DNA of 64,000 nt. It comes from Gracilaria gracilis (Eukaryota > Rhodophyta > Florideophyceae > Gracilariales > Gracilariaceae). Shown here piece after piece: positions 1 to 9,320 of this stretch. The first letter of the stretch is position 1. The number at the start of each line of letters is the position of its first letter. The notes beneath the pieces were generated by a model that saw only the letters and a list, made by a program, of their open reading frames with translations, did not search any database and was not told where the DNA came from. The position numbers and the translations under genes were made by a program. Location of the stretch: NCBI GenBank assembly GCA_030374805.1, contig JARGSG010000054.1:124001-188000 (forward strand), read 5' to 3'.

Positions 1-337
1 CCAGCTCGGCGATGATGAGCAGTATGGTACACAGAACAGTGCAGAGAATAGCTGTGGGACAAAAGGCGAGAGTTAGAAGAGGAAGACTGAGTGTGAAGGA
101 AAGGACGGGAAGGACAGGCAACTTTTACGCACCTGGATGTCTGTGATACTTCACCACCGAACGAGGTAGAAATGGTAGCCATGTGTCACTGTCATGGACT
201 ACCGGCGCTCTGTGGTGGTTGATGAGACGAGAAGTAGCAAAATTTCGAACAATGAGCTCAAGGGCTCGGTCAGCAATCGCAACGACAAACAACACTATTA
301 TGTTGATCAAAGCGGCCAGAACACCAACTGTAACCAT
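1..337 (-). CDS. Multi-pass membrane protein, paralogue A (5' part; runs off the left edge)
   Basis: Two exons are visible: 133..337 from an ATG at 337, and 1..51, which continues outside the window. An 81-bp intron (52..132) has a GTGCGT donor and a pyrimidine-rich CAG acceptor; splicing keeps the frame. The protein starts with a hydrophobic helix (about residues 4-24), then a conserved stretch with HDSDTWLP and KYHRHP, then a second helix after the intron. It aligns almost residue for residue with the complete gene at 3936..5399, which has no intron at this point and supports both the start and the splice. I do not recognise the family. It is probably an integral membrane protein; the function is unknown. 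Confidence 0.75.
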
Positions 338-3300
338 TGGTGAAGTTGAGAAGAAGAGGACTTGGCTCTAAGAAGCGCGGAGTTGTCAGGGTATTGAGAA
401 TTGAACGAAGAGAGGCGGAGAGCGTGAGTTGCAGTTCATGACCAACGTTTGCGAAGGAGTGTTCGACGAGCATGTCGCGCCTTGGCTGTTGTGAACAAGG
501 CCCCTCATGAATTCATGTTGCTTCTCGTCCTTGAATAGAGAGCACGCGTGGGGCAGACGCCAAGCAAGGCTGTGTGCTCTGGTTGTGACTTATAGTTACA
601 AGAAATCACGTAACTTCAGGAATTGAATACCTTGCGTGACAGCAACGCCTCCAGGCTTGCTGGGATTCCCCTTCCGGTTGCAGTCATAGCATGTGCATCG
701 ACGTTTCGTCTCAGAGCAGTACTGTGGTAGACTTGAAGCTAACTGCAAAACAAATCGTGCTTGATTGTTGCTGTACTTGGCAGCTACTTTTTCTGCTCCA
801 CATGGCACAGAAGCGCGGAGTCAAAGATTACATGGACAACATCAAATGGTCGACTTGTTCGGTTGCTCGCAGAATGTCTCGATGCACAACTTTGTGACCA
901 TTGTGAGAGCTTCATTCCAGATTTTCCCATCGAGCAAATCAAGCATCACCGCAATTGTAATTTTAGCTCTAGCTGATCACGAGTTTGATGGACAAAAGGA
1001 TTCATCGCTTTGTACAACGCATCCGCTCCAGGGTTTTCTGTGGTCGACACGCTGGAAAATGCTCCGCGGGTTAATATTATTGGAGAAACCGTAGCTATCC
1101 TAACTTGAGAGAGCTACAGTCTCTTTCAAATTCTCGTTGCCTTCATAGATAAGGATAGAGCTTTACACTCGCCCTTCAATGACCAACGGCACCCGGTGGT
1201 CCGTATGATATTACTGCTTTGCCCAGGCTCACCAGTCAGTGCCCATTAGTTCTATGGAAAGCTTGATTTGCTCCCCGACTCAAAGCAGGCTTTCTGTATG
1301 AAGTCCTGAATGAAGATGGATTTGAAGCTATCTTTACTTGAATCCACAATGTGGATCGAGACGTCACATAGTTTCAGCTTTCTCCGGGTGTACGGAAGAA
1401 TACATCTGTAGCAGAACGCCTCTTTTCAACCGCGCCCTGGTGGACGGACTGAGGTCTCCAGGCTTGTTGCCAGAGTTTGAACTTGTGGCCGTGATTGATT
1501 CGCGTTTTGTCCTGCAACAAGCTTGCCTTTCCCACCAATAAGCATTTCGCTCGCTAATACAGTGTAGTCGTTTTCTTTTCCTTGCAGATTTACTCTATGG
1601 GTTTCCACAACTTCCTTGCTTCAGAATTGTTGGACCCTCTGCAGAGGAGTTTCGTGCCCTGTCCGGGAGGGACAGGACATGAGGTTTTCACTCCATGTTT
1701 TCAATCATTTTCCAAGTTGCTTGCGTAACATACGTTGCCATCGAAATTATGGGAGTATCAAACACCCATGCAGCCCCGACAACCAAAACAAAGAAGATGC
1801 ACGTAGACAAGCTGTGCACAAAAACTTGACCGCGCCTAATCTTGTCGAGCCCACTTCGCTTGCAACTGGAGCAACTGATGTAAGGTGCGGCTATACCCCT
1901 GTAGAGGTTTTCTCTTTTCAAAGAGGCCAACATACAAATATTATTAATTAGCAATAAGGTTAGCTGTTTAGGTTCACGGCATACCATCCCTTCCTCTGGA
2001 CTTTCACTTGCTTTGGACCACTGGATCGAGGTACACGAGGGACGAGGTCGACGCAAGATACATGAAACAAGCTAGTTTAAGGCGTGTAACAACCTCAATA
2101 ATGTCGGGAGGTGGAGAGATGCGACCCGGAAATTTTACTTGTTCTTACTATTGAATACCCTTGGAAGCTGCTTGAGCTCACTATTAGCTCAATACAGTAC
2201 TACCAAGGGTAGCGTTATCGCTACCGTAGAACCAATCGTCGCCGGCGTGATCATCAAGAATAACCTCCTTCTCTGTACTGTGGCAGAATACGATGAAGCT
2301 GAACTCAGCCATTCTACAGAAGGGTGATACAACGGGAAGTGCCTTCCAAGGACAGCTAGCTTGACAACAAGACGCTCGTGTTCGCCGTGATTGTCACGCA
2401 AACCCCCCTGAGAGGAGGGGGAATAACGAAGACACCGCAGCCCATCTTCTTTTTTAAATCACGGGCTTTCACGTGCGACGTCACCACACCGAAAGGGGCT
2501 GTAGGTATTATATATTATACCATGTACGAAGGTATATACCTTCGTAGCTTGCCGTCAGAGCGTTGTCGATGATCATCCATACGAATTAAACCTTTTGTGC
2601 TGTATCTACGTGTTTCTGGAAGCTGGTGAGCAGAATGTCGTTGTTCGATATGCAGAGCATTTGAGATTAAAATCTCATACTCATCACCAGTGTGGATACC
2701 GAATTATCCTGCACATTTCACGTGCAACAGCTTCGTCTGTTTTTTAGTTTGGAAGTTTGCCGCCGAACCTGAACAAGTCACGAAGCATTGTTTCTGTTTT
2801 AGACCTAACGCAGAGAAGGCTTTCGAACCGTCTAGTGTCTATAGACAGGGGTTGGGGGTTGGTGTCCAAGATGAACTAGTAAGTGGAATGCAACTCTAAC
2901 AGTCTTGCAAAAAATCACTTCAATAAGAAGATATTTACAACAAAAATGGTTCGAAGACGTAGTCTACGGTACAATAGTGATTCGGTACTCGGAAGCTAAC
3001 CCCTTCCACGTCATGGGGTCCTGTTAGCTTGCCGATTGTTAACCTGAACGCAAATGTGACGAACACACAGCGCAGATCGCTTGTTGACAGTTCTGTTCAT
3101 TGTTAGCATCTCCAGAGCTTACTTCAACTGAAGACCGACCTGATTCTGTTACATTTCTTCAAGCACAACTGCAAAGCTATGCCGTTTGGCACAAGTAACA
3201 CAAGACTGGCGTTCTATGACAAGGCGTGTTGCATTCGGGGGTTTTGTCCAGCAGATTATGGTTTGCCGGCAAATCCACGTCGATGAAAGTGCGAACTTGT

Positions 3301-3935
3301 TGCAGTAACGAAAGACGTTATGTTACGTGCAGCAAATACATGGAAATAGAGCAACTTGCCTTCAAGCCGCCAAGAACATCCATGCTGGTTAGCATTTGTA
3401 TCAGGAGCATGGAGCTCGATTTTGGCCTCTGTGGATGTACTCGTGTACAGTGTTGCAAACATGTTTTGATTACGCTGACGGTAGTACCTGTTGGCGAGAG
3501 ACTGGTTGGTACGACGAACACGGAAGATTCAATCAACAAGAGCCGGGACTTGTATTGTGGTGGTAAAGGGTTAGGAACGATATGTAAAGTTATCAACGAA
3601 CCCTCAAGAACCACATCGTTGCTTGCATGCCATAAACTGAACATGTACGCATAGGCTGAAAGGTTAATGCTCGTTTGTTGCCGTGCTAAATTGGTAATAA
3701 AAATGACGGCCAGGTTTACACAAACCAGATCATGAACAAGTTAGCTCTGAAAGAAAAGGCGTACGTGCAAGTTGTTGTTTAAACCAAACAGTCAAAAATT
3801 GTATGTGCAGACAATTTACATGAAGTACTTAACTTCGTTGTTAGAGACCAATGGCTTTGTTCGGACAAACGTCATTGGCACGAGTTCGAATTACATAGAA
3901 CTGTATCTATACAGAGTGACGTTTCCAGCACAAGG
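338..3935. other. Gene-poor stretch, about 3.6 kb
   Basis: No convincing gene is seen. Open frames here are short, mostly lack an ATG, and overlap one another on both strands. One frame on the minus strand near 1688..2056 encodes a possible membrane helix but has no ATG at its 5' end. A 22-bp perfect palindrome lies at 2525..2546. This stretch is the downstream side of paralogue B and the upstream side of paralogue A. Confidence 0.5.
2525..2546. repeat. 22-bp perfect palindrome
   Basis: The top strand reads TACGAAGGTAT followed by its exact reverse complement, with no spacer. It sits in AT-rich DNA beside a TATATTATA run, with no adjacent gene to assign it to. It could be a dimeric protein-binding site or chance. 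Confidence 0.4.
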
Positions 3936-5399
3936 TTATCGCGGCGGGAACAAGTCAGCATCTGAGGGGAAATAATAAGGCGTCTGGTAACTGTCACTTG
4001 GCTGCAGATCGGCTGATATATGGTCTTGCGATTCTAGATCTTGCTGAAAGCTTTCCGGGGTGGTAGATTGTAGCACCACAGTTTGGCCGGAGAAAAGGCC
4101 TCTGCCTTCTTCGACAAGTATCATTTCGTTAGTTGTAGAGTCGATGGAAAGTTGCGGTTGGAAAGCAGTTGGGTTGACATTTGGTTGCCGTTTTCGTTCT
4201 CCCTTAATATGAGAAACCCAACTTCGGGAGCTATACGGTATCTTCTTCATTATTCCGCGGTTTGATCTGAAGTACAAGGACATTATTCCAAGCAGAATAA
4301 TAACTGACACGCAAATGCATAACGGAATAAGGAACACGATGTTATATTTCCCACATGTCGAATAGCGATAGAAATCTGCAATTCTGTGTTCATCGTCCAC
4401 AATCTTGAGTGTAAGAACCGATAAATAAACAGTTTGCGGTGTAATCTCTAGAAATCGTTGTTTGTCGACTTCAAAAGGCGCCGGTCTAACCGGATTCTCC
4501 AACTGAATGGTTCGAAACACCATGAGAGCATCGATGAAGCGCGCAGGACTGATTTTGTTGACAGAACAAGATATGGTGTACATTCGCACTGTTGAACGAG
4601 TCGGAGACGATACGGTGCTCGGTTTGCCCTCAACAGACTGCTCAAACAGTTCGCCAATGTGTTGTTGATCAGTGTATTCTAGATACAAAACATGATTGGG
4701 TGCGTTTGGCTTGGGGTGAAACATGAGGGCGGCCCAGTGCTCGCCGTTCCTAGTGACGTCGCCTTGCTGAATGTACGAAATTCCATTGGAGCCAGTCTCT
4801 TTAAATGACGCTGTGATGGTTTTAAACGGACCAGAAGTGGTTCTGAGCGACAAGTTGAGCTCGCCCGGTTCGAAAAGACGGTCAAGACTAACACGGCAAC
4901 CACTGGTGATAGAAGGCTTGTTCTTGAGGCACGAAATACACTCGGCTCCAGTGATGGTTCTGGGAATACCAGCAACAACTTCTTGGAACGGTCCGTCGGA
5001 AAAGTTTGTGCTCTGAAGGAAGAAGGCCATGCCACCAAGCTCGACGGTGGTGTAATTGTCAGTGGCATCGCCGTCCGAGATGACGGGGCCTCTCTCTTTA
5101 CGCGGGGCGCAGGTGGAGGACACGTCAATACCCAACTCGGTGACGAGCTCAGCTGGCACCAGCAAGATGGTGAAGATGACGACGAGTAGAATGGCCGGAT
5201 GTCGATGATACTTGATGATGGAACGAGGCAAGTAGGGAAGCCATGTGTCACTGTCGTGGACCAATGGGGCGCGGTGATGAGTGGCCAGGCGATTGGAAGC
5301 AAGGTTTCGAAGAATTAGCTCCACAGCACGATCAATGAGCGCGATGACAACCAGAACAGCGACGTTTATGAGAGCGTTAAGAACGCCGACTCCAACCAT
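3936..5399 (-). CDS. Multi-pass membrane protein, paralogue B (487 aa)
   Basis: Intronless frame from the ATG at 5399; the open frame extends further upstream through GC-rich DNA without an ATG, and the chosen Met coincides with the start of paralogue A. Predicted layout: helix 1 at about residues 4-24, the HDSDTWLP/KYHRHP block, helix 2 at about 69-86, a long polar domain with paired cysteines (ECISCLKNK, then SGC), helix 3 near residue 365 (YNIVFLIPLCICVSVIIL), and a hydrophilic tail of about 95 residues. The middle domain may be extracytoplasmic. I do not recognise the family and assign no function. It is head-to-head with the coiled-coil gene at 5947. Confidence 0.8.
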   Translation of the reverse strand: MVGVGVLNALINVAVLVVIALIDRAVELILRNLASNRLATHHRAPLVHDSDTWLPYLPRSIIKYHRHPAILLVVIFTILLVPAELVTELGIDVSSTCAPRKERGPVISDGDATDNYTTVELGGMAFFLQSTNFSDGPFQEVVAGIPRTITGAECISCLKNKPSITSGCRVSLDRLFEPGELNLSLRTTSGPFKTITASFKETGSNGISYIQQGDVTRNGEHWAALMFHPKPNAPNHVLYLEYTDQQHIGELFEQSVEGKPSTVSSPTRSTVRMYTISCSVNKISPARFIDALMVFRTIQLENPVRPAPFEVDKQRFLEITPQTVYLSVLTLKIVDDEHRIADFYRYSTCGKYNIVFLIPLCICVSVIILLGIMSLYFRSNRGIMKKIPYSSRSWVSHIKGERKRQPNVNPTAFQPQLSIDSTTNEMILVEEGRGLFSGQTVVLQSTTPESFQQDLESQDHISADLQPSDSYQTPYYFPSDADLFPPR

Positions 5400-5946
5400 G
5401 ACGAAGGCGCGACGGCGACGACGAAGCGGCTGCAAGTGGACGCAGGCGGGGGTGTGGAGGCGAGGGATGCGTACGACGAGCAACGCGCGCACGCGTTGAA
5501 GAGACGCATGGCGACGACGATGCGGCAATTGGGCGCGCAGTGACAGGGTCAAGTAGATGTCAACATTGGCGGTGGCGGTGGCGCTTTGCTGGGTGTGATG
5601 CGAACGGCGGGCGGCAGAGGTGCGCGTGTTGCGCGCAGAGAAATCAAGAAGCCGCACGCCGCGTTGCTCGGGACAGTTTGCTCCAGTCTGCCACGCGCGT
5701 GGCGCGCGCGCGTGCGCACACTTCAGGCGTGTGCCGCGCGCTGGGCGGGCGGCTTCGTCGATGCACCCACGCGCGGGCTGCGCGAGCTGTGCGACGTGGA
5801 TGGCGTGTGCGACGAGGACGACGTGTGCGAGCAGGCGGCACCCAACTGGGACCTCGTCGAGTCAGACCCCGGGGGTGTCGCTGCCTTCGACGAGGCGACG
5901 ACCACGGCGCCACACGGCTCCGCTGCGACAAGCATCATATACCGCA
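5400..5946. promoter_or_regulatory. GC-rich head-to-head intergenic region (putative bidirectional promoter)
   Basis: The 547 bp between the divergent ATGs at 5399 (minus) and 5947 (plus) is far richer in G+C and CpG than its flanks, with GCGCGCG-type runs around 5690-5715. Frames are open on both strands only because GC-rich DNA has few stops. No TATA box is evident near either start. A shared CpG-rich promoter is inferred from position and composition. Confidence 0.45.
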
Positions 5947-7335
5947 ATGAATCATCAACACGAGCAGCAGACGGTGCTGCTTGACGGCGTCACGTACTCG
6001 CTGGACGTCGCACCGCCCGTCGATTCGCCGCTCGTGCAGCATCATTTGTCCACGCTGCCCGCGGACGTGCCGCTCTTGTCGCAGCCGGTTGGGCAGCTTT
6101 CGAGGCATGTCGTCGCGCTTTCGCAGTTCGACGCCGTGCAACGCGCCTTTTCCGAGCTGCTTCTCAACGTGGGTAACCTCAACATACGCCTTTGTCTGGG
6201 CAGGCTGCATGATGCCTGCGCTTCCGTTCTTATGCAGCAGATGGTCACCCTGCGTATGATTGCCGCCTCTCCGTTTCAGAACGAGTCACTCACCCATTTC
6301 AACCGCCTCGCGCTCACGTTGGGTGCCTTTGTCATGGAGTGTGTGTCCGTGTTGCAGACAATCACCACATGTCTGTCCGCTTTGTCTACCGGCTTACGCG
6401 ACGCGCAGCATTCCCTCAACAGCACGCTCAATACCAAGCAGCAGACGCTGTCCACACTTCGCGTGCAAAACGTGTCTATCATGCAGCAACAATCGCAATT
6501 GCTGCAATCACTCTCCGAATATGCCGAACAATACTCCCAGTTACAAGCCTCGCAACAACGCATATCGCGCCGACAAACGCTGTGTAACATCTTTTCCTTT
6601 GTGCCCTCCGTGGATCAGTCGCTGCAATCCTCGTACAATTTGCACCTTTTTGAGCCCGTTTCCAACATCATTAGCGACGTCAACGACCAGTACAACCAAT
6701 CGCGTCGCGAAACCGAACACGTATTGACCATGAAGCGCCGTCAACGAGAGCGCAATAGGAACCTTGTCAACGAACTTGCCGAATGCGAACGACATATTCA
6801 ACAAGCAGCCGAGCACATTAACGACTGCAATCAACAACTGCACCACGTCACTGAGGCCATTCAATCAGCGCAGACAATCGGCGTGCTTGCTCTGCGAGTC
6901 ATCACCGCCTTCAAATCGATTGCACACGCATGCCAAACGCTTTCATCCTCTCAACTCCCCACGCTTATCGATCTCACTTGCTCTCCATCTTCGGAAAAAC
7001 CGGCCATTCGGCAAGGCGACCTATCTGTCTTGGATGCTTCACAGCTTTGTACACAGCCAACATGGACCATGAAAACTGCTGTCAAACAAAAGTTTGTGCA
7101 GTATTATGCGCAGTGGGTTGCTTTGAAACACTGTTGTCAACAATGCTTGAAACAGCTTTCTGATGAACAACATCAAACGATACCGCAGCTTTGTTGGGAT
7201 GCGTTTGATAATGAAGCTTCTGCACCAGATGTACCGTCTTTGTTTCCGTCTTCCAGTGCTGTTACCGAGCACCAACAAAGCTCTGTCGCAATCGAGTCGC
7301 ACGATGCAGAACATCTTTCCGTAGCTAGCACATAA
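5947..7335 (+). CDS. Coiled-coil protein, unknown function (462 aa)
   Basis: Frame from the ATG at 5947. The frame stays open upstream but only through the GC-rich promoter and with arginine-rich, low-quality translation, so this Met is preferred. The product is almost wholly helical and Gln/Ser-rich, with long heptad-like stretches (about residues 150-220 and 250-320), a hydrophobic segment IGVLALRVITAF (about 325), and an acidic Ser-rich tail. There is no signal peptide and no recognised catalytic domain. It resembles a scaffold or filament-associated protein only in general character. Confidence 0.65.
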   Translation: MNHQHEQQTVLLDGVTYSLDVAPPVDSPLVQHHLSTLPADVPLLSQPVGQLSRHVVALSQFDAVQRAFSELLLNVGNLNIRLCLGRLHDACASVLMQQMVTLRMIAASPFQNESLTHFNRLALTLGAFVMECVSVLQTITTCLSALSTGLRDAQHSLNSTLNTKQQTLSTLRVQNVSIMQQQSQLLQSLSEYAEQYSQLQASQQRISRRQTLCNIFSFVPSVDQSLQSSYNLHLFEPVSNIISDVNDQYNQSRRETEHVLTMKRRQRERNRNLVNELAECERHIQQAAEHINDCNQQLHHVTEAIQSAQTIGVLALRVITAFKSIAHACQTLSSSQLPTLIDLTCSPSSEKPAIRQGDLSVLDASQLCTQPTWTMKTAVKQKFVQYYAQWVALKHCCQQCLKQLSDEQHQTIPQLCWDAFDNEASAPDVPSLFPSSSAVTEHQQSSVAIESHDAEHLSVAST

Positions 7336-7415
7336 ATCCTGTATAGTCCTTATGTACATAAAACGTAGACTGTAGCTTTCGTCATCTTCTTCATCTCATC
7401 TCTATAAATACAGCG

Positions 7416-8060
7416 ATGATCCTCTTCACCAAATTGGGCCACGACGACCAAGGTGTCTATGCATGTGATTCACTTCGTGTCAATGCTTTCATTCGACGTG
7501 ACACGGTCAAAATATGTGACTGCAAGTCCTTACGCATTGTTGTACCCTGTACAGTACCAGTTACTGCTGTCACTTGTAGTCAGCGTGCTTCAACGGTATC
7601 AGAAACTGTTTGCCCTTCAACGATTAGCACCCTTCAACCACCGTTGACCTTCTTATTGATGACATTCGATTCGGCGAGAAGCCATGCGCCATAGATGTCA
7701 TAGTGGTAAGTCCACATAATGCTGCCTATACAAGGTTTGCCTCTCAAAGAGCTGGCGGCGCGGCAATCAAGGCCGAAGGGCTTAAACAGTCAAAGTATGG
7801 GCAGTTATGCGATCAGAATTCTGTAGAGTTCATCCCGATGGGCTTTGACATACACGGGGCGCTAGGCACAGCAGCTAAGCAGTTTTGCCGCCGTCTTGCC
7901 GAGTACACGAGTGGAACGAAGGGCTCTAACCCCCACGACCGAATACCACAACACTGTCCGCAAGCTAGAACGTATTGTTTTACAGCTGACAGCAGTGGCT
8001 GTCAATCGCCGCCGACTCGCATCTGCGGCCAACGCGACGCTATTGGCGTAACGTCGGCCT
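7416..8060 (+). pseudogene. Relic of a LINE-like ORF C terminus
   Basis: The middle of this stretch encodes a string with AIDVIVVSPHNAAY, then GGAAIKAEGLKQSKYGQLC and VEFIPMGFDIHGALG. This pattern is typical of the C-terminal region downstream of the reverse transcriptase in some non-LTR retrotransposon proteins: a D-V-V-sP block, an A-A-x-x-E...K...KY block and an F-x-P-hhh-x-x-x-G block. A matching helical tail (TVRKLERIVLQLTAVAVNRR) follows in another frame, so the copy is frameshifted and dead. No reverse-transcriptase core is visible upstream. Family assignment is from pattern only. Confidence 0.4.
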
Positions 8061-9320
8061 AGAATACACTTTCGTTCGTTCAACCACCGTAAGTGTGACC
8101 GCTTTAGCAACCAACGGAGGTGCCGACAAAGCACGATTCGTCGATGTTAGACTGCTTCCTTTTCCCAATTCACACCCTCTCGCCACCTTCCTTCGTTCGG
8201 TTGAAAGTGTGTTTCTATTGTAGAAAATATTTGTCAGACCTGCACCCGCGGCACTATTCGTTTGCAGCTCCATTCATGGTGCAAACGCACCATGATATGT
8301 AATGAATCTCATAGGCCCCAGAGATTCGAACAAGACTCTGAGAGAATTTGCGCTGCCCCGTGATAAAACCTGCGTCGCCTGCCTCAAACAAGTTAATAGG
8401 AAAACAAGTCCATGACGAAGAAGGAGAAGGGTCAAACAAAGCAAAGATCGAACTGATTTCCTTCCTTTCAATCGCTCTCTTGTTCGCTCACAATAAATAA
8501 TGAAGGAGCGTTCTCTACTACTGAAGTGCAACCAAATCCCAAGTCCCAGGGAAGTTTATCAGAAACTCCTCATGTTTGCGGTGTTTGAACCTCGAACCCA
8601 CTTCATCTGCTGTTGCGAGGAAAGCTGCGGCTAGAGCCCGATCCACACTTTTTGCCTTCGCTTGCAAAATGTGTTGTAATGCAGATTTCAGCTTATTGAA
8701 CGTCATCTTCGAACAATCCGGAAAGTGATCAGCACACTTGCTTATCGAAGTTGGAGCTCAACACATTCTACTCTCACAAACTTACCGATACAACAGCTGC
8801 GAGTTCAAAAGTGTCGGTCTAAATCGGATACTCAAGCGGGAAAATGAATGGCAGCAGTCATTGACGCAAGTCATGGGGGGCACATTGAAGGATGTTGTGC
8901 TCTCATCGAAACAGCTTCCAATCTGCGCCTTTGTATAGGATCATTTCCAGCACCCAGTTAATGAGATGCAAACAGGACATACGAAGGTAAAGAATACGTG
9001 AAAGTGTTGAACGGAACCTCTGCAAGTTTGTTGTCCTCGTCGAAGACGACGAGATGCCGAGGACCTGTTTCATCAGTTTTTGCTTAGCTTGGCGCCAGCT
9101 TGAATTTTATGTGAAAAACTTGCTTGGGTGAAAAACTGCGCTCACGTGATCGCATGCACAGGCACGGTGAATCGAAACCATGCTCTTCGGCCCCCGACCT
9201 GCTTCACATGTTCACTCTTTGGACTTCACATCCTTCCTCACCCACCCTTGGTATCTAGCATCCTTCATCTCCTTCACCACGTCATTTACTGCTTGAAAGC
9301 TAGCAAAGCTTCATGATATT
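8061..9320. other. Intergenic region upstream of the tRNA methyltransferase gene
   Basis: No supported gene. Short frames on both strands lack homologous-looking content. The last 100 bp or so before 9321 is pyrimidine-rich and probably includes the promoter and 5' UTR of the downstream gene. Confidence 0.45.

Noticed and set aside
5620-5946. N-terminal extension of the coiled-coil protein
   Set aside because: Open only because the DNA is GC-rich; the frame lacks an ATG at its beginning, and the translation is Arg/Cys-rich and unlike the rest of the protein.
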